This document shows, piece by piece, positions 15,668 through 24,369 of a stretch of DNA of 55,027 nucleotides; position 1 is the first letter of the stretch; every line of letters begins with the position of its first letter. This DNA comes from an uncultured Eubacteriales bacterium (GTDB taxonomy: Bacteria > Bacillota > Clostridia > Oscillospirales > Acutalibacteraceae), in NCBI GenBank assembly GCA_934667845.1, contig CAKUMQ010000014.1, positions 1-55,027 on the forward strand. The letters run 5' to 3'. A model generated the notes under the pieces. The model was not told the origin of the DNA. It did no database searches and saw only the letters and a list, made by a program, of their open reading frames with translations. The translations under genes were made by a program, and so were the position numbers.

Positions 15668-16501
15668 ATGACATGGCAGACGATTCTTGACCAGCTGACG
15701 GAGCTGGTGACCACAATGGGACTTCGTGTCGTGGCGGCGATCGTGCTGCTGGTCGTCGGGCTAAAGCTCGTGCGTCGGCTGAAAAAGCGGATGCACACGG
15801 CACACGGGCTGCAGAAAATTGATGAGAGCGTGCGGTCGTTCGCGGTCAGCGCGACCGGCGTGATACTGGATGTGCTGCTGTTTATTTCGGCGGCTATGAT
15901 CATGGGCATCCCGACGACCTCGTTTGTGACGCTGCTGGCGTCCGGCGGCGTCGCCGTCGGTCTGGCGCTGCAGGGAGCGCTTGCCAACTTTGTCGGCGGA
16001 CTGCTGATCCTGCTGTTCAAGCCGTTTAAGGTGGGGGATTATATCGAGGCGGGCGACCAGGCGGGGACGGTTCACGATATCACTGTCGTCTACACGGTGC
16101 TGCTCACCTATGACAACAAGCATATCACCATTCCGAACGGTTCGCTGACCAATTCCTCCATCGTCAACCATTCCACCGAGCCGCGGCGGATGGTGGATCT
16201 GCGCTTTTCCACCGCCTATGAATGCCCCGTCAGCCGCACAAGGCAGGTGCTGACGGCGGTTGCCGCCGCCAATCCGCTGGTGCTTGCCGACCCTGCACCG
16301 GCGGTAAAGCTGTTTGCGCAGGAGGACAGCGCGCTGGTGTTTGCGCTGCGTGTCTGGTGCCGCACCGAGGATTACTGGACGCTGTATTTTGAGCTGAACG
16401 AGCAAGCCAAGGCGGCATTCGACGAGGCGGGGATCGTGATCCCCTTCCCGCAGCTGGATGTGCATGTCAATACGGTGCCGACAGAGGAAAAACCGGCGTA
16501 A
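15668..16501 (+). CDS. MscS family mechanosensitive ion channel
   Basis: A 277-residue small-conductance mechanosensitive channel, which opens under membrane tension to release solutes during osmotic downshock. Three transmembrane helices are predicted (about 15-35, 58-80, 85-110). The third is the Gly/Ala-rich pore helix (LLASGGVAVGLALQGALANFVGG), followed by the beta domain with PFKVGDYIEAG and IPNGSLTNSSIVNHS. The ATG at 15668 has AAAGGGAG upstream; a longer in-frame opening adds only a basic, non-conserved stretch. It has its own promoter and is followed by the rplU promoter. Confidence 0.93.
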   Translation: MTWQTILDQLTELVTTMGLRVVAAIVLLVVGLKLVRRLKKRMHTAHGLQKIDESVRSFAVSATGVILDVLLFISAAMIMGIPTTSFVTLLASGGVAVGLALQGALANFVGGLLILLFKPFKVGDYIEAGDQAGTVHDITVVYTVLLTYDNKHITIPNGSLTNSSIVNHSTEPRRMVDLRFSTAYECPVSRTRQVLTAVAAANPLVLADPAPAVKLFAQEDSALVFALRVWCRTEDYWTLYFELNEQAKAAFDEAGIVIPFPQLDVHVNTVPTEEKPA

Positions 16502-16527
16502 ACCGCCGATTTTTCCGCAAAAAGCCG

Positions 16528-16556
16528 TTGACAGCAGGCAAAAAATGTGATACAAT
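16528..16556 (+). promoter_or_regulatory. Strong promoter of rplU-prp-rpmA
   Basis: TTGACA (16528-16533), 17-bp spacer, TACAAT (16551-16556). Confidence 0.85.
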
Positions 16557-16561
16557 AAGCA

Positions 16562-16655
16562 ATGCCGCATGTGCCGGGCCGGATCGAAGTGACGCCGTTT
16601 TTGGGCGTCCGCCCCGCGACAGCGAGTCTTTGGAAAGAGGCAGGTGCCTGTAATT
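16562..16655 (+). promoter_or_regulatory. rplU 5' leader, candidate L21 autoregulatory element
   Basis: About 95 nt lie between the promoter and the rplU start. They contain a perfect hairpin GACGCC/GGCGTC (16591-16596 with 16604-16609) and a GC-rich region. Firmicutes often carry a conserved L21 leader here (Rfam L21_leader). Position fits; I cannot confirm the consensus. Confidence 0.45.
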
Positions 16656-17003
16656 ATGTATGCCATTATTGAAACCGGCGGCAAGCAGTACAAAGTGCAA
16701 AACGGCGATGTGATCTACATCGAGAAGCTGGACGCCGAAGCAGAGGAGACCGTGACGTTTGACAAGGTCGTTGCGCTTCACACCGGAAAATCCCTGAAGC
16801 TGGGCGCTCCCTATGTCAAGGGCGCGACCGTGGAGGCCCGGGTGCTGAAAAACGGCAAGGCCCGCAAGATCACGGTGTTTACCTATAAGCCCAAGAAGGG
16901 CAGCAGCCGCAAGATGGGTCATCGCCAGCCCTACACGAAGGTGCAGATTGACGTGATCCAGGCGAAACCCAAGAAAGCGGACGACGCGGCGGCGGAGAAC
17001 TGA
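16656..17003 (+). CDS. rplU: 50S ribosomal protein L21
   Basis: A 115-residue L21 starting MYAIIETGGKQYKV, with the signature KPKKGSSRKMGHRQPYT and an extra acidic C-terminal tail. The ATG at 16656 gives the canonical start; an in-frame GTG 12 nt upstream is not needed. It is a 50S subunit protein that contacts 23S rRNA. It heads the conserved rplU-prp-rpmA operon. Confidence 0.98.
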   Translation: MYAIIETGGKQYKVQNGDVIYIEKLDAEAEETVTFDKVVALHTGKSLKLGAPYVKGATVEARVLKNGKARKITVFTYKPKKGSSRKMGHRQPYTKVQIDVIQAKPKKADDAAAEN

Positions 17004-17004
17004 T

Positions 17005-17331
17005 ATGATCGCCGCGCGGTTTATCTCCCGCGGCGGCAGCCTGTGCGGCTTTGTCATCAGCGGCCATGACGGCAGCCGACCCGCCGGTGAAAGCATTCTG
17101 TGCGCGGCGGTGTCGTCGGCGGCACTGCTGACGGCGAACACGCTGACCGAGATCTTCGGCTGCGCGGCGGAGACGGACGAGGCGGACGGCTATCTGTCCG
17201 TGCAGATCACAGATAAGCAGGAGGCAGCCTCCTTGCTGATCGCCGGTCTGCGGCTTCATCTGACCGAGCTTCACAAACAATACCCGGCGCAGATCCGGGT
17301 CGAAACTACGGAGGTGTCACAATCATGCTGA
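17005..17331 (+). CDS. prp: Ribosomal-processing cysteine protease Prp
   Basis: A 108-residue YsxB/Prp family protease between L21 and L27, its standard place in Firmicutes. The catalytic His is in SGHDG (near residue 24) and the catalytic Cys in ESILCAAVSSAA (near residue 33), about 10 residues apart as in the family. Prp removes the N-terminal extension of L27, and the adjacent L27 has that extension. The gene starts one base after the rplU stop and its last bases overlap the rpmA start. Confidence 0.95.
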   Translation: MIAARFISRGGSLCGFVISGHDGSRPAGESILCAAVSSAALLTANTLTEIFGCAAETDEADGYLSVQITDKQEAASLLIAGLRLHLTELHKQYPAQIRVETTEVSQSC

Positions 17332-17609
17332 AAATAAACATTCAACTATTTGCCCATAAAAAGGGCGTTGGTTCCACGAAAAACGGCCGTGATTCCGAGT
17401 CTAAGCGACTGGGCGTCAAGCGTGCCGACGGGCAGTTTGTGCTGGCGGGCAATATTCTGGTGCGTCAGCGCGGCACCCACATCCATCCCGGCGCCGGTGT
17501 CGGCATCGGCTCTGACGACACGCTGTTTGCGCTGACGGACGGCATTGTCCGCTTCGAGCGCATGGGCAAAGACCGCAAGCGCTGCTGCGTCTACGCGCAG
17601 GAGCAATAA
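17325..17609 (+). CDS. rpmA: 50S ribosomal protein L27, with cleavable N-terminal extension
   Basis: A 94-residue L27. The N-terminus MLKINIQLFAHKKG matches the Firmicutes type that Prp cuts after Phe-Ala, exposing the HKKG end that reaches the peptidyl-transferase centre. STKNGRDSESKRLG and HPGAGVGIGSDDTLFA are typical. GGAGG lies 10 nt before the ATG, inside prp. The gene obg, which often follows in other genomes, is absent here. Confidence 0.98.
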   Translation: MLKINIQLFAHKKGVGSTKNGRDSESKRLGVKRADGQFVLAGNILVRQRGTHIHPGAGVGIGSDDTLFALTDGIVRFERMGKDRKRCCVYAQEQ

Positions 17610-17621
17610 GCAAATGACGGC

Positions 17622-17658
17622 GTCCCTCCTCTGTCCATGGGCAGGGGAGGGACTTTTT
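17622..17658 (+). terminator. Terminator of rplU-prp-rpmA
   Basis: A 12-bp stem with one G-T pair (17622-17633 with 17642-17653), 8-nt loop, then five T residues. Confidence 0.85.
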
Positions 17659-17685
17659 CAATCCGGGAGGAAAGGGGAGAGCATT

Positions 17686-18609
17686 ATGTCCGGCAGTAAA
17701 CGACGGCATATTCCGGCGGCGTGCCGGTTGACGGTGCTGCTGCTCGCGGTCGTTTTTGCCGCTGTCGGCTGCGTCCATACGCCGGACGTGCCGGACAGCG
17801 CGTCGCCCGCGGCGCCGACGCCCTCTGTTTCCGCTCCCACGACGGCGGCAGGGCCGACTGTGCTGCCCGAGGGAACGGTGCGGCTGTGTGCGCTGAACGT
17901 CGGGAAGGCGGACTGCCTGCTGTTGACGGCGGGGAGTCACCACATTCTTTTTGATGCCGGCGAGAGCCAAACGGCGGCGCAGGTGTCGGCGTGGCTGACT
18001 GCGCAGGGCGTTTCACAGCTTGAGCTGCTTGTGCTGACCCATAACGACAAGGATCACATCGGCGGCGCGGCGCAGATCCTGCGCGACCTGCCGGTGGAGC
18101 GGATCATTCAGGCGGACTACGACGAGGACAGCGCCGCCTATACCCGCTACCGCGATGAAGCCGCCGCCTGCGGGCTGACGCCCGAGCGGCTGACGGCGCC
18201 GCTGTCGCTGACGGTCGGCGGCGCAAAGCTGCGGCTGCTGCCGGGCGAGCGGAATGATTATGAGGACGACAATGATTTTTCGCTGATCACCGAGGTGACG
18301 GTCGGCAGCCGCAGTATGCTGCTGACCGGCGATGCAGAAAAGGAGCGGCTGCGGGAATACCTCGCGTCTGCCGCTCCGTGCCGCTTTGACGTCGTGAAGC
18401 TGCCCCACCACGGGAGCTGGAACGGCGCGACAAAGGAGTTTCTGACGGTGTTTTGCGGCGATACGGCGATCGTGTCCACTTCAGCGGAGGAAAAGCCCGC
18501 CAAAAAGCTGCGCAAGTGGTTTGAGGAGAATGAGCGCCGCCTGTTTTGCACCTATGACGGCACGGTTACGGTGCTGACGGACGGCAGCACGCTTTCGGTT
18601 ACACAATAG
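17686..18609 (+). CDS. ComEC-type metallo-beta-lactamase-fold lipoprotein
   Basis: A 307-residue exported protein. A signal peptide with a lipobox-like A-V-G-C (Cys near residue 29) is followed by a Pro/Ser/Thr/Ala-rich linker, then an MBL-fold domain like the C-terminal domain of ComEC. Metal motifs are THNDKDHIGG (HxDxDH), LLTGDAE and LPHHGSWNG. The reaction is unknown; family members include nucleases and phosphodiesterases, and surface attachment suggests action outside the membrane. The ATG at 17686 has AAAGGGGAG upstream. It stands right after the rpmA terminator and 11 bp before nrdR. Confidence 0.88.
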   Translation: MSGSKRRHIPAACRLTVLLLAVVFAAVGCVHTPDVPDSASPAAPTPSVSAPTTAAGPTVLPEGTVRLCALNVGKADCLLLTAGSHHILFDAGESQTAAQVSAWLTAQGVSQLELLVLTHNDKDHIGGAAQILRDLPVERIIQADYDEDSAAYTRYRDEAAACGLTPERLTAPLSLTVGGAKLRLLPGERNDYEDDNDFSLITEVTVGSRSMLLTGDAEKERLREYLASAAPCRFDVVKLPHHGSWNGATKEFLTVFCGDTAIVSTSAEEKPAKKLRKWFEENERRLFCTYDGTVTVLTDGSTLSVTQ

Positions 18610-18620
18610 GAGGAGATCGT

Positions 18621-19109
18621 ATGAAATGTCCGTTTTGCGGGTATACGGAGAGCAAGGTGAATGATTCGCGCCCGACAGGCGACGACACGCGCATCCGCCG
18701 GCGGCGGGAATGCATCGGCTGCGGGCGGCGCTTCACCACCTATGAGGCGGTGGAGACCACGCCGGTGATCGTGGTCAAGCGGGACAATTCGCGGGAGCTG
18801 TTTAACCGCGATAAGCTGCTGCAGGCGCTTTTGCGCGCCTGCGTCAAGCGCCCCGTCTCGGTCGTCACACTGGAAAAGGCGGTGGACGAGATCGAGGCGG
18901 CGCTGCAAAATTCGCTGGAGGTGGAGGTGCCGTCCTCCCGCATCGGCGAATACGCCATGGATAAGCTGAGGGAGATCGACCAGGTGTCCTATGTCCGTTT
19001 TGCCTCTGTCTACCGCGAATTTCAGGATATCGAGACCTTTTCCGAGGAGATCAACCGCCTGCTTGCGTCCATGCACGGCGACGGGCGCAAGACGCCCGAG
19101 CATCAGTAA
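18621..19109 (+). CDS. nrdR: Transcriptional repressor NrdR
   Basis: A 162-residue NrdR, the ATP/dATP-sensing repressor of ribonucleotide reductase genes. The N-terminal zinc ribbon is visible (CPFCGYTESKVNDSRP, then RRRRECIGCGRRFTTYE), followed by an ATP-cone domain (VVKRDNSRELFNRDKLLQAL, then VRFASVYREFQDI). No nrd genes lie in this window, so its targets are elsewhere. It is cotranscribed with the MBL lipoprotein and the DUF1015 gene, judging by 11-12 bp gaps. Confidence 0.97.
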   Translation: MKCPFCGYTESKVNDSRPTGDDTRIRRRRECIGCGRRFTTYEAVETTPVIVVKRDNSRELFNRDKLLQALLRACVKRPVSVVTLEKAVDEIEAALQNSLEVEVPSSRIGEYAMDKLREIDQVSYVRFASVYREFQDIETFSEEINRLLASMHGDGRKTPEHQ

Positions 19110-19121
19110 GGAGGAATCACC

Positions 19122-20405
19122 ATGGCTTCTGTGACCCCGTTTCGCGCCCTGCGCTATACGGCCTCGGCGGGCGATATTGCCGCGCTGACCTGCCCGCCCT
19201 ATGATATCGTTTCCGAGACGCAGCGCAAGGCGTTTCTTGCTCGGAATCCCTACAACATGATCCGCCTTGAGCTGCCGCGCGAGGGGGAGGACGTGTATGC
19301 GGCTGCCGGAAAGACGCTGGCGGACTGGCTGTCTGCCGGTGTGCTGAAAACAGCCGAAAAACCGGCATTTTACCTCTATACCATGGATTTTTCGGTCGGC
19401 GGCCGCGCCTATTCCGTCGCCGGTGTGATCGGCGAGGTCGCGCTGTCTCCGTTTTCCGACGGCGTGATCCTGCCGCATGAGGAAACGCTCTCCAAGGCGA
19501 AAGAGGATCGCTTTCAGCTCATGAAGGCGACGGACTGCAATTTCAGCACAATATACTCACTGTATTCTGATGGCGAAAATAAACTGGATGTATCCGTCTT
19601 TGCCGAAACAGCCCCACTTTGGTGGGATATGACCGACGGCGACGGTGTCCGCCACCGGCTGTGGGCGATCGAGGACAAGGTGGACTGTGCGCGGATCAGC
19701 GCGCATTTTGCGGATAAAAAGCTCTACATCGCCGATGGCCATCACCGCTATGAGACGGCGCTGCGCTACCGGGATACCTGCCGCGCTGCCGGAGCGCCGG
19801 TCGGCGGACCGGCTGACCGCGTGATGATGCTGCTTGTGGAGATGAGCCACCCGGGGTTGGTCGTGTTTCCGACCCATCGGGTGCTGCGTCGCCTGCCTGC
19901 ATTTGACCGCGGGGCGCTGCTCGCGGGCTGCGCGGATTATTTTGACGTAACATCTGTATCGGCGGACGGGATCTCTGCTGCGCTGGATGCGGCTTATGCC
20001 GCAGGAAAAACCGCGTTCGGTCTGTATACCGGCGGCGACACCGCCGATCTGCTGACCCTGCGCGACCCTGCGGTGATGGACGCGCTGCTGCCCGCGCTGT
20101 CGCCTGCCTCACGGCACCTCGATGTGACGGTGCTGCACACCCTCATCCTTGAGCGGCTGCTGAAGATCGACAAGGCGGATATGGCGGCGCAGCGGAGCCT
20201 GACCTATACCCGCAGTTTTACGGAAGCGCTTGCGGCAGTGCGGCAGGGGGAGAGCAGCGGGGCGTTCCTGCTGAACCCGACGCGTGTGCCCGAGCTTGCC
20301 GCCGTGGCGGCAGCGGGGGAGAAGATGCCGCAAAAATCCACCTATTTCACCCCGAAGCCGATCACAGGACTGGTGATGCGCCGCTTTGCGGACGCCGACA
20401 GCTGA
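19122..20405 (+). CDS. DUF1015 family protein
   Basis: A 427-residue cytoplasmic protein of the DUF1015 family, widespread in Clostridia and of unknown function. Typical blocks are PFRALRYT at the N-terminus, CPPYDIVSETQR, NPYNMIRLELP, ILPHEETLSKAKEDR and YIADGHHRYETALRYRD, the last looking like an active-site loop. It is the last gene of the rightward unit with nrdR, ending at a bidirectional terminator facing galE. Confidence 0.93.
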   Translation: MASVTPFRALRYTASAGDIAALTCPPYDIVSETQRKAFLARNPYNMIRLELPREGEDVYAAAGKTLADWLSAGVLKTAEKPAFYLYTMDFSVGGRAYSVAGVIGEVALSPFSDGVILPHEETLSKAKEDRFQLMKATDCNFSTIYSLYSDGENKLDVSVFAETAPLWWDMTDGDGVRHRLWAIEDKVDCARISAHFADKKLYIADGHHRYETALRYRDTCRAAGAPVGGPADRVMMLLVEMSHPGLVVFPTHRVLRRLPAFDRGALLAGCADYFDVTSVSADGISAALDAAYAAGKTAFGLYTGGDTADLLTLRDPAVMDALLPALSPASRHLDVTVLHTLILERLLKIDKADMAAQRSLTYTRSFTEALAAVRQGESSGAFLLNPTRVPELAAVAAAGEKMPQKSTYFTPKPITGLVMRRFADADS

Positions 20406-20416
20406 AACAGACAGAT

Positions 20417-20455
20417 AAAAATGCCCGGGAACCGTTTTTGGTTCCCGGGCATTTT
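20417..20455. terminator. Bidirectional terminator between DUF1015 gene and galE
   Basis: A perfect 16-bp stem (20418-20433 with 20440-20455), flanked by A on the left and T on the right, serves both converging genes. Confidence 0.88.
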
Positions 20456-20472
20456 GTCATAGGAAGCAATGA

Positions 20473-21489
<1,017 letters not shown>

Positions 21490-21516
21490 AAACGGTCACA
21501 CTCCTTTAATGATGCA

Positions 21517-21530
21517 CCCCGTATACGGGG
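21517..21530. repeat. Perfect 14-bp palindrome upstream of galE
   Basis: CCCCGTATACGGGG lies 28 bp before the galE start, in the 65-bp gap after queT. No T run follows on the - strand, so a terminator is unlikely. It may be an operator or a hairpin in the mRNA. Confidence 0.5.
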
Positions 21531-21554
21531 ATAGAGACATTTTTTGTGCCGCAG

Positions 21555-22073
21555 TCAGGCGGCAAACAGCTTTTTGGGAATCAGCCGCCACAAAAGCAGA
21601 CCGCCGATTCCGGCGGCAATCAGCTCGCCCGCCGCCACCTCGGCGGCACAGAGCAGGAAGGTCGGCCAAGAAAATCCGCCGAAATAGATGACAGTCAGCT
21701 CCAGTCCGACAACGACGCCGTTGATCAGAATGGGCGGCAGGACGGACAGCACCGGCCAGCCGCGCAGACAGACGCGGCGCAGCGCCCGCGTCAGCAGGGC
21801 GGCGGCAAGCGTGGCGGCAGAGCCGAACAGAATGTCCCACGCCCCTGCCGGATTAGACGCGATGCACAGGGCATTAGAGAGGACACAGCCGACAGCCAGA
21901 CCGGGAATCGCCGCCGGTGTCAGCACCGGCAGGATGGTCAGCATCTCCGAGGGACGTACCTGGAGCGGGCCGAAAGCGATCGGCTGGAGCGGCACGGTGA
22001 GCGCTATATACAGCGCGGCGATCAGACCGCCCTCGCAGAGGCGGCGCAGGGAATTGGCGTTTTTGCGATCCAC
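21555..22073 (-). CDS. queT: QueT family queuosine-precursor transporter (ECF S component)
   Basis: A 172-residue membrane protein with about five or six helices, of the QueT family of energy-coupling-factor substrate-binding components, which import queuine or preQ precursors for tRNA modification. Seen are the conserved GPLQVRPSEMLTILPV and IPGLAVGCVLSNALC, and the C-terminal AAGIGGLLLWRLIPKK. The start is a GTG at 22073, with GAGGTG 7 nt upstream; an in-frame ATG at 22088 is also possible. No ECF ATPase or T component is nearby, so it would share a module made elsewhere. A structured leader precedes it. Confidence 0.85.
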   Translation of the reverse strand: MDRKNANSLRRLCEGGLIAALYIALTVPLQPIAFGPLQVRPSEMLTILPVLTPAAIPGLAVGCVLSNALCIASNPAGAWDILFGSAATLAAALLTRALRRVCLRGWPVLSVLPPILINGVVVGLELTVIYFGGFSWPTFLLCAAEVAAGELIAAGIGGLLLWRLIPKKLFAA

Positions 22074-22087
22074 GATAATACACCTCA

Positions 22088-22199
22088 TCACAGACCCTGC
22101 CGTATCCGGCACGACCCGAAAACGGGGGTCCCTAGTTTTGTTTGGCTGCGCGGCGAAATAAACGCCGACAGCCGGTCAGGATGGTTCCGAACTGACCTT
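22088..22199 (-). promoter_or_regulatory. Structured leader of queT, possible riboswitch
   Basis: Read on the - strand, the leader has four potential hairpins in series. The first is GGTCAG/CTGACC around a loop with GGAACC. The second is GGCTG...CAGCC enclosing GGCG/CGCC. The third is CCCG-TTTT-CGGG. The fourth is TGCCG-GATA-CGGCA. An A-rich AAACAAAACTA lies between the second and third. GACCC and GGGTC segments could pair in alternative ways. queT genes are often under preQ1 riboswitches, but I cannot match a known class. Confidence 0.4.
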
Positions 22200-22206
22200 T
22201 TTGCCG

Positions 22207-22989
22207 TCATCCGGCGGCGGGGATCAGACCTATAGTGTGCAAAAGCCAGCATATGCCGTAGATCACCGGCTGATGCGCGAGATAGATCCACAGCGTATAG
22301 CGGCCGATTGCCGAGAGCCAGGGCGCATGGGGACGGGACATGAAGGCGGGAAAACGCCCTTCGGCTGCCCACCGTCCGAGACAGACACCCATCAGAAATA
22401 CCCAGATCCACTGGAGAAACGGGAAATAGTCCGCGCTCTGTCCGTTGGCAAGACCGAGCGGGAAGAGCCAGCGGCAGCTCTGCCATGCGGCAGGGATGTC
22501 AAGGGTGAACAGCCCGGGAATGCCGATAAACCCGCCCTTTGAGGGGCTGACGCACCAGAACAGCAGCGTCAGGATGGCAAATACCGGCACGCCGACGGCG
22601 GGCGGGATGCGGTCGAGCAGGCGGTGCAGCAGCGCATACAGCAATATGGCGGTGGCGAGGAAATGCAGCACGCCGTACCAGATCACGGAATCGCGCATGA
22701 ACAGCCAGAGCACCAGTGTCATCGCCAGCGAAATGCCCAGCAGCAGACCGCCGCGCTTCCAGTTATTGCGGGAGAAGCGGCAGCAGATGCCGCTGATCAG
22801 GATGAACAGACCGGCAAAAAACGGACCGGGCACGGCGAAAAAATCAAACAGGAACCGTCCCCAGCGGATGCCGTAGAAGTAGCCGAGCGTGTAAAAGGCA
22901 TGGTGAAACACCATCAGCACACAGCACAGCCCGCGCACCTCATCCAGAAACGGAATGCGGGCGGGGCGCGCCTTTTCCTCAGCCGGCAT
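22207..22989 (-). CDS. DUF1624 / heparan N-acetyltransferase-like membrane protein
   Basis: A 260-residue integral membrane protein with about seven helices. It resembles the DUF1624 catalytic domain, related to heparan-alpha-glucosaminide N-acetyltransferase: FLDEVRGLCCVLMVFHHAFY at the N-terminus, a Trp/Phe-rich middle, and IGRYTLWIYLAHQPVIYG at the C-terminus, which acyltransferase-3 proteins also share. Likely role: acetyl transfer to a sugar on the outer membrane face (inference). The ATG overlaps the end of the upstream cyclophilin gene, with GAGGT 8 nt before it. Confidence 0.78.
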   Translation of the reverse strand: MPAEEKARPARIPFLDEVRGLCCVLMVFHHAFYTLGYFYGIRWGRFLFDFFAVPGPFFAGLFILISGICCRFSRNNWKRGGLLLGISLAMTLVLWLFMRDSVIWYGVLHFLATAILLYALLHRLLDRIPPAVGVPVFAILTLLFWCVSPSKGGFIGIPGLFTLDIPAAWQSCRWLFPLGLANGQSADYFPFLQWIWVFLMGVCLGRWAAEGRFPAFMSRPHAPWLSAIGRYTLWIYLAHQPVIYGICWLLHTIGLIPAAG

Positions 22990-23863
22990 AGGTGGTGACC
23001 TCGATGGAGTTGATCACAACATCCTCTTTCGGCTTGCTGTTGTCGTCTGTATCCACGGCGGCAATCGCGTCAACGACATCCATGCCGTCGTAGACCTGAC
23101 CGAACACGGTGTGTCCGCCGCTCTTGCGCCAGGCACCATCCAGATTGATGTTGCCGCCGTATTTCTCGTACAGATCCCACACGGCGTCGGGCACGGTCAC
23201 GCCCTTGTCGGGGTGGATGCCGCCGTTGGCTTCAATAAAGGCGTCGACATTTTTGCAGTATTTGGTGAAGTCGTAGCCCTGCTGCGCATAATAATCGCAG
23301 TAGCTTTGATACGTCTGCTCCATCTGCTTATAGCGGGTGTCGTAGTCGTAGTTTTCACGCTTGCCGAACGTCGAGGGGCCGCCCTGGTTGATGAAGAACT
23401 GGCTGCCGTTGGTGTTGACACCGGCGTTTGCCATCGAGAGCGCGCCGCGCAGGTTGAGCAGCTTTTCGTCAAATTCATCCTCAAAGCCGACGGTCTTATC
23501 CTCGCTCCAGATGGAGTGACCGCCCTTTCCCGTGCCCTCGGGGTCACCGCCCTGGATCATGAAATCCTTGATGACGCGGTGGAACGTGATGCCGTCATAG
23601 TAGCCGTTTTGGGCGTGGGTGAGGAAGTTCTGGACCGCCTTCGGTGCCGCCTCGGGAAAGAAGCGGAGGGAGATATCGCCCTTGTTGGTGTGCATGATGG
23701 CGACCTTTTCCCCCGCCGTGGGCATATCCAGCTGGAAACCAACCTCCTTGTCGGGATAGGCGTTGCCGACGATGTTGGTCGGCGTATTGTCGGCGCAGCC
23801 GCCGAGCAGGGCGGCAAACAGTGCGGCGGCAGTCAAAAGCGCCGCGGTCTTTTTACGGTTCAT
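22979..23863 (-). CDS. Exported cyclophilin-type peptidyl-prolyl isomerase (lipoprotein)
   Basis: A 294-residue lipoprotein: signal peptide ending in L-L-G-G-C (Cys23), then a cyclophilin domain that catalyses cis/trans isomerisation of X-Pro bonds. Conserved blocks are ITFHRVIKDFMIQGGDP, ALSMANAGVNTNGSQFFI and GGHTVFGQVYDGMDVVDAI. Between SQFFI and HTVFG lies an insert of about 80 residues, rich in Tyr and charged residues, far longer than in small bacterial cyclophilins. AAAGGAGA precedes the ATG, which overlaps the upstream stop. It may fold secreted proteins. Confidence 0.93.
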   Translation of the reverse strand: MNRKKTAALLTAAALFAALLGGCADNTPTNIVGNAYPDKEVGFQLDMPTAGEKVAIMHTNKGDISLRFFPEAAPKAVQNFLTHAQNGYYDGITFHRVIKDFMIQGGDPEGTGKGGHSIWSEDKTVGFEDEFDEKLLNLRGALSMANAGVNTNGSQFFINQGGPSTFGKRENYDYDTRYKQMEQTYQSYCDYYAQQGYDFTKYCKNVDAFIEANGGIHPDKGVTVPDAVWDLYEKYGGNINLDGAWRKSGGHTVFGQVYDGMDVVDAIAAVDTDDNSKPKEDVVINSIEVTTYAG

Positions 23864-24369
23864 CGGCTCGATCTCCTTTTTATGGCTTGATGTCTGCGCA
23901 GATGGGGATAGGGCGAAAAGTGCGGGATCAGCCCGCCGAGCTGCCGCAGCTCCGTCGTCTGCCCGGTCAGAAAGCGCCGCCCCTCGGGATCGGCGGTAAG
24001 CCGCCTGCCCGCGCGGCGCACCTGACGGATAAACGCCAGCTGCGGGGTCACGCGGGCGCGGACGAGCGGGCAGAGCGCATAGGCGCGCGGGTCAAACCCG
24101 GCGCGGATCCGCCCGTCCCCGTCAAGATAGGGGAACAGTGGGAAGATGCGGCAGGCGAGCGGGCGAACGCGGCGGTCACAGTGTCCGCCGCAAAGCAGCA
24201 GCCGTCCGCCGTCTGCGGTATCCCGCACGGTAAAGCCGCTGTCCGCCGCTTCACCGGGAAACAGCCGCATGCCCGCATCGGCGCCGCCTTGGCAGCATCG
24301 GCTGCCGCAGAGACGGCCGCAGTCAAAGGCGAGCGGTGTCAGATCGGGTTCCCTTGTCCGGCGGATCAA
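23860..24369 (-). CDS. Cys-rich protein, YkgJ-like putative metal-binding domain
   Basis: A 169-residue protein with a Cys cluster near the N-terminus (CGRLCGSRCC), a CGGHC, and CDRRVRPLACRIFPLFPY. The layout C...CxxxCC...RPxxCRxFP resembles YkgJ-type putative zinc- or iron-binding proteins. Function unknown. The start is a TTG whose TTGA overlaps the stop of the upstream cyclophilin gene, and its own stop overlaps the ATG of the next, so the three genes are translationally coupled. Confidence 0.7.
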   Translation of the reverse strand: MIRRTREPDLTPLAFDCGRLCGSRCCQGGADAGMRLFPGEAADSGFTVRDTADGGRLLLCGGHCDRRVRPLACRIFPLFPYLDGDGRIRAGFDPRAYALCPLVRARVTPQLAFIRQVRRAGRRLTADPEGRRFLTGQTTELRQLGGLIPHFSPYPHLRRHQAIKRRSSR

